This document shows positions 57,135-64,000 of a DNA stretch of 64,000 nt, in pieces. How positions within the stretch are numbered: position 1 is the first letter of the stretch; the number at the start of each line of letters is the position of its first letter. This stretch comes from Gillisia sp. Hel_I_86. Its GTDB lineage: Bacteria; Bacteroidota; Bacteroidia; Flavobacteriales; Flavobacteriaceae. Made by a program: the position numbers and the translations under genes. Where the stretch lies: the NCBI RefSeq assembly GCF_007827275.1, contig NZ_VISE01000001.1, positions 3,348,001-3,412,000 on the forward strand, read 5' to 3'. Below the pieces are notes generated by a model. That model was not told the DNA's origin, searched no databases, and saw nothing but the letters and a program-made list of their open reading frames with translations.

Positions 57135-59121
57135 GTGTGTCCTGTGTTGCTTCGGGATACAATTTAAGTAAAATTGAGGAGCAACAAAACTGTAATTGAG
57201 ATGAGAGTCTCATAATTTTCTGGAAACGACCCCGGCATTTGTTTCGGGTGGAAACACGCAAGAAGGTTTTGGGGATTGGTCTCTCGGCTGGGATGTTTAG
57301 GCATACCGGTCAAACCGCCTTATGGGGCTTACCTTTCACGGGTTGGTCTTGAGCGATAAGGTCAAAGGCGCTACTGCCACTTGTAGGGTAATGTAGTTTG
57401 CTATGGTGGGGGTAAAGAAGCTGAACGAGATGTGAGTGAACCCTTGTAGAAGTGTCGTAAACAACTTTAGTATTGTCAAAATCGAGGGATGGGCGGTCCC
57501 GAGAGACAGGACTTGACGGGAGTAACCTATTTACTGGTCAAGTGGCAATCGGCATAAAGAGGGCAGGAGCTTTACTTACGGCTCAATTACGGAACAGGAG
57601 AAGCTAATGGCAGGTGCGAAAATTCCACAACCCCGAAGGGCAAGGAAGAAATTAGCCATACGTGCCATTAGTGACGGATTATCCCGTAGTAGCGATGAGC
57701 ATCCTGTAATGGGATGGGAGCGAAGGGGCTGACTTAACAGTTTTAACTTGTATTACAACTAATGTAGATTAGGATGATTTTCAAAGAGAAACAAAAGTCG
57801 CAACCGATAGATAAGCGACAGGTAATGGAAGCCTTTAAGAAGGTACGCAGTAACAAGGGTGCATCGGGTGTCGATAAAGTATCGATTTCCGAAGTGTCCG
57901 CTCGCCCTATGAAATACCTTTATCCCGTATGGAACAGGTTAGCTAGTGGAAGTTACTTTCCCAAGCCCGTTCGCGAAGTAGAAATACCCAAAGCAGATGG
58001 CAGGATACGGAAACTGGGCATCCCGACGGTACAAGACCGAACGGCTCAAATGGTAATTAGAGAGGAGCTGGAGCAGCTTGCAGATAAGCAGTTCAGCAAA
58101 AGTTCCTTTGGCTATCGACCACACAAATCGGCGCACCAAGCCATAAAGCAATGCAGGGAAAACTGTATGGCGATGGATTGGGCAATAGATTTGGACATCA
58201 AGAGTTTTTTTGATGAGATAGACCACGATTTAATGCTCAAAGCATTGGGTCACTTTACCAAAGAGAAGCACATTCACTTGTACGTGACACGTTGGTTAAA
58301 AGCCAGTGTCCAAAAGAAAGATGGGAGTGTTCATCCCCGTAGCAAAGGCACACCACAGGGAGGTGTTATAAGCCCATTATTGGCAAACATTTTCCTAGAC
58401 GTTGTTTTTGACAAATGGATTGAACAGCACCATCCCGAAGTAAAGTTTGAACGATATGCAGATGATATTATCATCCATTGTGCAAACTTCAAACAAGCCC
58501 TGCGGACTTTGGAAGCGGTAAAAGCCAGATTTGAGCAATGCAAGTTGCAGATAAAGAAAGGCAAGAGCAATATTGTTTATTGCAAGCGCAACCAAAAGAA
58601 GCACCCACCGTTCAAGGTCCACTATGTAACCTTCAGTTTTTTAGGTTTTACATTCAAACCAAGAATGGTAAAGGGCTACTACGGGAACTTTCATTTGGGT
58701 TTCACGCCCGCCATCAGCCGCCAAAGTCAAAAGCGAATCAATCAAACCTTGTTCAAGATGAAACTGCACCGTATGGTTCACTTGCGCCTGCCCGATTTGG
58801 CAGGCATTATAGCGAACAAAGTACGAGGGTGGATTCATTATTACGGCAAGGTGCGAATGAGCGAACTACATTATGTGTTCCGCTTTTTGAATATGCGACT
58901 GGCTAAATGGGTACGCAACAAATATCGGCGATTTAGGCGTAAACATTGGTTCTTTGCCTACAAATGGTTACAGGAGACTGCCAAGCAGTTTCCCAATCTA
59001 TTTGTGCATTGGCAATATGGTTTTACGCCTTAGACTTGTTAAGAAGAGCCGTATGATGTGAGAGCATCACGTACGGTTCTGAGAGAGGTTTAGGGGTGCA
59101 ATTCCCCTTTACCTACTCGAC
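57135..59121 (+). mobile_element. Group II intron, copy 2
   Basis: 1,987 nt, GTGTG to CGAC, 16 nt after the attC-e stem. It differs from copies 1 and 3 at a handful of positions (for example AAGGTTTT instead of AAGATTTT in the 5' part, and changes in the RT gene), so it is the divergent copy. Domain V starts at 59046. Confidence 0.92.
57774..59033 (+). CDS. Group II intron reverse transcriptase/maturase, copy 2
   Basis: 419 residues, differing from the other copies by R106Q and N117H. The second change lies in the F-G-Y-R-P-(N/H)-K-S-A-H segment of the RT. Y-A-D-D is intact, so activity is possible. Confidence 0.92.
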   Translation: MIFKEKQKSQPIDKRQVMEAFKKVRSNKGASGVDKVSISEVSARPMKYLYPVWNRLASGSYFPKPVREVEIPKADGRIRKLGIPTVQDRTAQMVIREELEQLADKQFSKSSFGYRPHKSAHQAIKQCRENCMAMDWAIDLDIKSFFDEIDHDLMLKALGHFTKEKHIHLYVTRWLKASVQKKDGSVHPRSKGTPQGGVISPLLANIFLDVVFDKWIEQHHPEVKFERYADDIIIHCANFKQALRTLEAVKARFEQCKLQIKKGKSNIVYCKRNQKKHPPFKVHYVTFSFLGFTFKPRMVKGYYGNFHLGFTPAISRQSQKRINQTLFKMKLHRMVHLRLPDLAGIIANKVRGWIHYYGKVRMSELHYVFRFLNMRLAKWVRNKYRRFRRKHWFFAYKWLQETAKQFPNLFVHWQYGFTP

Positions 59122-59122
59122 T

Positions 59123-59425
59123 TTAGATGTTAATTTTATCGGGATCTTGTCGATTAGAAAATATAGAAAGTATTTCAACTGTGTCATTTTTAGTCCGATA
59201 ATAAAGATTATTATATCGTGCGACAACAGCTCTTCTTACTTCCTTTTTCTTACTTGAAACTTGGAAAAGTTCAGGATTTTTTGAGATTAGTTCAATTGTA
59301 TGATCTAGTTCTTCTGAAAAGTTTGAAAGTTCCTTTTCCGTCCATTTTTCCTCTAAATGTTCAATTGTATCTTTTAATTCTGAAATAGCGTGGTCAGTCC
59401 ACAAAATTTTATAACCACTTTTCAT
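59123..59425 (-). CDS. RelE/ParE-family toxin
   Basis: A 100-residue protein with the RelE/ParE fold pattern: I-L-W-T-D-H-A-I-S-E-L strand-helix at the start, the V-R-R-A-V-V-A-R-Y-N basic strand, L-Y-Y-R-T and the final I-E-I-L-S-I-F-S-N-R-Q-D-P. RelE members cut mRNA on the ribosome and ParE members poison gyrase; the sequence does not decide. It overlaps its antitoxin by 17 bases and ends directly beside intron copy 2. Confidence 0.88.
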   Translation of the reverse strand: MKSGYKILWTDHAISELKDTIEHLEEKWTEKELSNFSEELDHTIELISKNPELFQVSSKKKEVRRAVVARYNNLYYRTKNDTVEILSIFSNRQDPDKINI

Positions 59426-59642
59426 AAATCTTCTTTACATCAGAGTGAGAATTCAAATTTCCAGCATCAGCATCTTTAATTCCTTTTTCTAATGATTTTT
59501 TCTCAGACACAGAAATTTCATTCCACCAATCTGATTTTTCTCGTTCTCTGAGTTTGATTATTTTTTCAATTATTGACATATCATTAAGAGTAGATAACCA
59601 CTGAATTAATTCTATCTTTTTATTTTGAATATTTACGTCCAT
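59409..59642 (-). CDS. Antitoxin of the RelE/ParE pair
   Basis: A 77-residue acidic protein with two helices (residues about 8-30 and 45-60) and the W-W-N-E-I-S-V-S-E-K-K-S-L-E-K-G-I-K-D-A-D-A-G segment common to bacteroidete partner antitoxins of RelE/ParE toxins. It is upstream of and coupled to the toxin. Confidence 0.82.
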   Translation of the reverse strand: MDVNIQNKKIELIQWLSTLNDMSIIEKIIKLREREKSDWWNEISVSEKKSLEKGIKDADAGNLNSHSDVKKIYEKWL

Positions 59643-59710
59643 AATTCAAATTTACAAATTTGCCTTCAAATATGATTCTTTGTTCGGATTTTTTAACTGC
59701 TGCATAACGG

Positions 59711-61400
59711 CAGTCTGTCTAAAAACATGGTTGACAATGGTTTTATTGTCCTAAAATACGTTTTTTAAGGCTGTATGGCATGGTGCCAGCAAAACTTTGC
59801 GTTATATTGGAAAAGGAAACTAGTTCTTAAAAAGCGGTAAAATCGCGCTATTAAGCCCAAAATTTTATCAAACAAGGTATTGCTACCTTCTTGTAGGGCT
59901 TTATGGCCTATCAGGTTAATGATCCTTTTGAGGTTGTAGGCAATAAAGATGAAGCCTACATCTGCAGAGGCCCTTTTCTTTCCTTTTTTGGTAAGGATAT
60001 GGTCAAACCCCCATTGCCTTTTCATGGTTCCAAATGGGTGTTCCACAATGGCCTGCCTGCGGCGGTAGAGTTCTTTTTCTTGTTCCATGTTTTTTCGGTT
60101 CTCCTCGTAGAATGGCGCAAAGACATTCCGGGCAAGGAGCCTTCCATTTTTTGCCCTGGTGCACAGGTCTCGCACGGGGCACCCCTTACAGGCCTTTGTT
60201 TTGTATTGTTTGAACTTACTTTGGTTGGGCTTGCCTTGATGGTTTGTATAAAAGTTGCCGTTGGTCTTCAGGGCGTGTCCCTGTGGGCAGGTATACTGGT
60301 CCTGTTGTTGGTCGTAAATGAAATTCTGTAGGTTGTAATCCGGGTGTGGTGCCGTGGATGCGGGCGCGGGAATGGCCACCATTGTTTTGATACCGAGCTT
60401 TTGAGCGGTTTCGAGTTCCGATCCTGTGTGGTAGCCTTTGTCAAAGAGTGCTGTAAAGGTATTGTTCCTGAGTATGGCCTTGGACCTTCTTATCATATCG
60501 CCCATGGCCTTGGAGTCATTTCGGTTGGTGACCTGGTAATCAATAGGGATGCAGTGCAGGCCGTCCACAGTGGACTGTACGTTATAGGCCACCTCGGTAA
60601 TGTTCCCCCGCAGGACCATATGGCGGCTTTCCCCATCGGAAGTTGAAATTTGTTCTTCCCCGGTCTGCTCCAGTTGTTTTTTGAGCTTTGTATAATTTTC
60701 CCTTCGCTGGGCATGCTTTCGTATTTCTTTTTGGACCTCTTGTTTTTCAGTCTCCCCATCGGCCTTTGCCAGGTCCTGGTTGTACTGATCGAGTTTGTTG
60801 TCGATATATTCCAGGTGGCGTTTTATCTTCTTTTCGTTGAAATTGTTCTTTTTACTGTTCTGTGCACGCAGTTTGGTACTGTCCCCGGCAATGATCCTAC
60901 CGCCGATCAGTTTGAAGTTCATGGCCAGTTCCACCGTGGCGCGGAACACGTGTTTGATGGCCTTGGGGTTGTTTTTTCTGAAATTGGCAATGGTGTTGTG
61001 GTCGGGGGCAAGTTGGCCAAGGAGCCACATCATCTCCATATTTCGTTTGCACTCGCGCTCGAGGATCCTGGAAGAACGCAGGCGGTTCATATATCCATAT
61101 AGGAACAATTTCAGGAGCGTTGCTGGATGATAGGCCGGCCTTCCGCCTTCGGGGAAATGTACCTTGAAGCCCATCTTTTCAAGATCGAGGCCATCAACGA
61201 ACACATCAATGGCTCGGACTTCGTTTTCTTGGTCAATGGCTTCATCCAGGGAAACTGGGAACAGGCTGGCTTGTTTACGGTCTTTGGGTATAATGAATTT
61301 CATACCTAAAAGATACGGTTAAGCCTAACAATAGGAAACAGCTCAGCAAATAAGAAATCAACATAGTTATTAAGAAAGCAAGGGGTTTTTAGACAGTCTG
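59711..61400 (-). mobile_element. IS1182-family element IS-A, copy 2
   Basis: 1,690 bp with the same inverted repeats and ACGG duplications as copy 1. No difference from copy 1 was noticed. Confidence 0.9.
59765..61303 (-). CDS. IS1182-family transposase (IS-A, copy 2)
   Basis: 512 residues, identical to the copy-1 protein, with no frameshift or missing catalytic segment. Confidence 0.93.
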   Translation of the reverse strand: MKFIIPKDRKQASLFPVSLDEAIDQENEVRAIDVFVDGLDLEKMGFKVHFPEGGRPAYHPATLLKLFLYGYMNRLRSSRILERECKRNMEMMWLLGQLAPDHNTIANFRKNNPKAIKHVFRATVELAMNFKLIGGRIIAGDSTKLRAQNSKKNNFNEKKIKRHLEYIDNKLDQYNQDLAKADGETEKQEVQKEIRKHAQRRENYTKLKKQLEQTGEEQISTSDGESRHMVLRGNITEVAYNVQSTVDGLHCIPIDYQVTNRNDSKAMGDMIRRSKAILRNNTFTALFDKGYHTGSELETAQKLGIKTMVAIPAPASTAPHPDYNLQNFIYDQQQDQYTCPQGHALKTNGNFYTNHQGKPNQSKFKQYKTKACKGCPVRDLCTRAKNGRLLARNVFAPFYEENRKNMEQEKELYRRRQAIVEHPFGTMKRQWGFDHILTKKGKKRASADVGFIFIAYNLKRIINLIGHKALQEGSNTLFDKILGLIARFYRFLRTSFLFQYNAKFCWHHAIQP

Positions 61401-61535
61401 ACGGTCTTGTTTAACGCAAGTAGCGTGGGGTAGGGTCACGTTCTTGTCGGCTTTGTTCTTTTTTACTTGGTCTCTAAAATAGCACTTTTCATCAAACTGC
61501 CCGCTATTTGCTGTTAAACGATGTTGCCCACAGTT

Positions 61536-63522
61536 GTGTGTCCTGTGTTGCTTCGGGATACAATTTAAGTAAAATTGAGGAGCAACAAAACTGTAATTGA
61601 GATGAGAGTCTCATAATTTTCTGGAAACGACCCCGGCATTTGTTTCGGGTGGAAACACGCAAGAAGATTTTGGGGATTGGTCTCTCGGCTGGGATGTTTA
61701 GGCATACCGGTCAAACCGCCTTATGGGGCTTACCTTTCACGGGTTGGTCTTGAGCGATAAGGTCAAAGGCGCTACTGCCACTTGTAGGGTAATGTAGTTT
61801 GCTATGGTGGGGGTAAAGAAGCTGAACGAGATGTGAGTGAACCCTTGTAGAAGTGTCGTAAACAACTTTAGTATTGTCAAAATCGAGGGATGGGCGGTCC
61901 CGAGAGACAGGACTTGACGGGAGTAACCTATTTACTGGTCAAGTGGCAATCGGCATAAAGAGGGCAGGAGCTTTACTTACGGCTCAATTACGGAACAGGA
62001 GAAGCTAATGGCAGGTGCGAAAATTCCACAACCCCGAAGGGCAAGGAAGAAATTAGCCATACGTGCCATTAGTGACGGATTATCCCGTAGTAGCGATGAG
62101 CATCCTGTAATGGGATGGGAGCGAAGGGGCTGACTTAACAGTTTTAACTTGTATTACAACTAATGTAGATTAGGATGATTTTCAAAGAGAAACAAAAGTC
62201 GCAACCGATAGATAAGCGACAGGTAATGGAAGCCTTTAAGAAGGTACGCAGTAACAAGGGTGCATCGGGTGTCGATAAAGTATCGATTTCCGAAGTGTCC
62301 GCTCGCCCTATGAAATACCTTTATCCCGTATGGAACAGGTTAGCGAGTGGAAGTTACTTTCCCAAGCCCGTTCGCGAAGTAGAAATACCCAAAGCAGATG
62401 GCAGGATACGGAAACTGGGCATCCCGACGGTACAAGACCGAACGGCTCAAATGGTAATTAGAGAGGAGCTGGAGCAGCTTGCAGATAAGCGGTTCAGCAA
62501 AAGTTCCTTTGGCTATCGACCGAACAAATCGGCGCACCAAGCCATAAAGCAATGCAGGGAAAACTGTATGGCGATGGATTGGGCAATAGATTTGGACATC
62601 AAGAGTTTTTTTGATGAGATAGACCACGATTTAATGCTCAAAGCATTGGGTCACTTTACCAAAGAGAAGCACATTCACTTGTACGTGACACGTTGGTTAA
62701 AAGCCAGTGTCCAAAAGAAAGATGGGAGTGTTCATCCCCGTAGCAAAGGCACACCACAGGGAGGTGTTATAAGCCCATTATTGGCAAACATTTTCCTAGA
62801 CGTTGTTTTTGACAAATGGATTGAACAGCACCATCCCGAAGTAAAGTTTGAACGATATGCAGATGATATTATCATCCATTGTGCAAACTTCAAACAAGCC
62901 CTGCGGACTTTGGAAGCGGTAAAAGCCAGATTTGAGCAATGCAAGTTGCAGATAAAGAAAGGCAAGAGCAATATTGTTTATTGCAAGCGCAACCAAAAGA
63001 AGCACCCACCGTTCAAGGTCCACTATGTAACCTTCAGTTTTTTAGGTTTTACATTCAAACCAAGAATGGTAAAGGGCTACTACGGGAACTTTCATTTGGG
63101 TTTCACGCCCGCCATCAGCCGCCAAAGTCAAAAGCGAATCAATCAAACCTTGTTCAAGATGAAACTGCACCGTATGGTTCACTTGCGCCTGCCCGATTTG
63201 GCAGGCATTATAGCGAACAAAGTACGAGGGTGGATTCATTATTACGGCAAGGTGCGAATGAGCGAACTACATTATGTGTTCCGCTTTTTGAATATGCGAC
63301 TGGCTAAATGGGTACGCAACAAATATCGGCGATTTAGGCGTAAACATTGGTTCTTTGCCTACAAATGGTTACAGGAGACTGCCAAGCAGTTTCCCAATCT
63401 ATTTGTGCATTGGCAATATGGTTTTACGCCTTAGACTTGTTAAGAAGAGCCGTATGATGTGAGAGCATCACGTACGGTTCTGAGAGAGGTTTAGGGGTGC
63501 AATTCCCCTTTACCTACTCGAC
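61536..63522 (+). mobile_element. Group II intron, copy 3
   Basis: 1,987 nt, GTGTG to CGAC, 16 nt after the attC-f stem. No difference from copy 1 was noticed. The right flank (GCGATCCTCGG) leads into an IS200-type element instead of a cassette gene. Confidence 0.92.
62175..63434 (+). CDS. Group II intron reverse transcriptase/maturase, copy 3
   Basis: A 419-residue protein identical to copy 1, with Y-A-D-D at residues 228-231 and all RT blocks intact. Confidence 0.93.
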   Translation: MIFKEKQKSQPIDKRQVMEAFKKVRSNKGASGVDKVSISEVSARPMKYLYPVWNRLASGSYFPKPVREVEIPKADGRIRKLGIPTVQDRTAQMVIREELEQLADKRFSKSSFGYRPNKSAHQAIKQCRENCMAMDWAIDLDIKSFFDEIDHDLMLKALGHFTKEKHIHLYVTRWLKASVQKKDGSVHPRSKGTPQGGVISPLLANIFLDVVFDKWIEQHHPEVKFERYADDIIIHCANFKQALRTLEAVKARFEQCKLQIKKGKSNIVYCKRNQKKHPPFKVHYVTFSFLGFTFKPRMVKGYYGNFHLGFTPAISRQSQKRINQTLFKMKLHRMVHLRLPDLAGIIANKVRGWIHYYGKVRMSELHYVFRFLNMRLAKWVRNKYRRFRRKHWFFAYKWLQETAKQFPNLFVHWQYGFTP

Positions 63523-63642
63523 GCGATCCTCGGAATATGTTGTTTTGTCGCCAGCCTTTTTAAGTCATTTTGTTCTTTTCTGAATTTTGATTTTATTTTT
63601 CACGTCCGAGCAAGACCCAGTTTTTTAATTTACCTTAAAAAT

Positions 63643-63691
63643 CCACCTGCTTTGCAGGTGGTAATGTTCTGATGGCTGTGCCTTATATTTG
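63643..63691 (+). promoter_or_regulatory. IS200-type left-end hairpin and -7 box
   Basis: CCACCTGC-TTT-GCAGGTGG (63643-63661) is a perfect 8-bp hairpin of the kind Y1 transposases recognise at the element's left end. TATATTTG (63684-63691) follows and ends four bases before the transposase ATG. Confidence 0.65.
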
Positions 63692-63695
63692 CACT

Positions 63696-64000
63696 ATGGG
63701 TAAATATAAGAAACTTAGTCGCGTTGTTTATAAGTGTGACTATCATATTGTTTGGGTTCCAAAATATCGCCTCCGGATATTGAAGGGCGCGGTGAAGGAA
63801 TTGGTCGAGCAAGATATAAGAATGCTTTGTGAATGGAAAAGTTGTGAGGTTGAGGAACTGAACGTTCAAGAGGACCATGTTCACTTGCTGGTGTCTGTTC
63901 CCCCCAAAGTTTCTATTTCAAAATTGATGGGTACATTGAAAGGGAAGATTGCAATAAAACTTTTTAAGAGTTACCCGAAATTGAAAAAGAAACCCTATTG
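63696..64000 (+). CDS. tnpA: IS200/IS605-family Y1 transposase (TnpA), 5' part
   Basis: 101 codons are visible before the window ends. The N-terminus Y-K-C-D-Y-H-I-V-W-V-P-K-Y-R and the HUH motif in E-D-H-V-H-L-L-V-S near residue 66 are diagnostic; the catalytic tyrosine would lie beyond the end. Such transposases move single-stranded DNA using terminal hairpins, one of which is upstream. It interrupts the right side of the cassette array or marks its border. Confidence 0.92.
   Translation, partial: MGKYKKLSRVVYKCDYHIVWVPKYRLRILKGAVKELVEQDIRMLCEWKSCEVEELNVQEDHVHLLVSVPPKVSISKLMGTLKGKIAIKLFKSYPKLKKKPY

Larger units (their letters stand above)
59702..61529 (-). repeat. attC-like site f, interrupted by IS-A copy 2
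   Basis: Left core GCATAAC (59702-59708) and right core GTTGCCC (61523-61529). ACGG duplications are at 59707-59710 and 61401-61404. The right flank GTTGCCCACA is the exact complement of TGTGGGCAAC at 47479-47488 in site b, not of any nearby left core. Confidence 0.72.

Overview
This window is chromosomal DNA of a low-GC member of the Bacteroidetes, most likely family Flavobacteriaceae. The evidence is the bacteroidete promoter form (TAnnTTTG at -7, with TTG near -33 where seen), the bacillithiol gene bshB1, a lipoprotein with an acidic SSDDD signal, a CHASE4-type hybrid kinase and the gene neighbourhoods (guaA-LysM-OsmC; ftsK-lolA-lptF/G-ribB; pyrG-yidC). No species call can be made from sequence reading alone.

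Positions 1-40,400 are an ordinary core region. In order it holds the end of a PLP trans-sulfuration enzyme, bshB1, tRNA-His, a guaA operon, a four-unit 170-bp tandem repeat, mnmA, yidC and pyrG, and a receiver plus ATPase-less kinase-like pair. A TetR-controlled redox cluster follows, in which three copies of one palindrome precede three genes. Then come housekeeping enzymes, the cell-envelope and division operon (ftsK, lolA, lptF/G) followed by ribB with its own promoter, a porin-like protein and a large hybrid kinase.

Positions about 41,700-63,700 are very different. All accessory genes lie on the minus strand: a CPBP protease, an erythromycin-esterase-like protein, a DUF6624 pseudogene, a VapBC-type pair, a zeta-like kinase with a 50-residue partner, and a RelE/ParE pair. 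They are separated by six copies of a roughly 134-bp element that folds into a 17-bp stem with a single bulged base. Several genes are bracketed by complementary GTTnnnn/nnnnAAC ends unique to that gene. This is the architecture of integron gene cassettes and attC sites. No integrase is in view, so the region is best read as a CALIN-type (integrase-less) array or the distal part of an integron whose attI would lie to the right.

The attC-like sites have been colonised in a position-specific way. Four IS1182-family elements (two types, two copies each, all 1,690 bp) and one 109-bp MITE with related ends sit at exactly the same nucleotide, each with an ACGG target duplication. Three near-identical 1,987-nt group II introns sit 16-17 nt beyond the attC stem, antisense to the cassette genes, as known for group IIC-attC introns. 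A fourth intron survives only as a 38-nt 3' end that now encodes the last residues of the CPBP gene. Mismatched cassette ends around the introns suggest recombination between the repeated elements. An IS110-family element and an IS200-type transposase (cut by the window end) complete the region.
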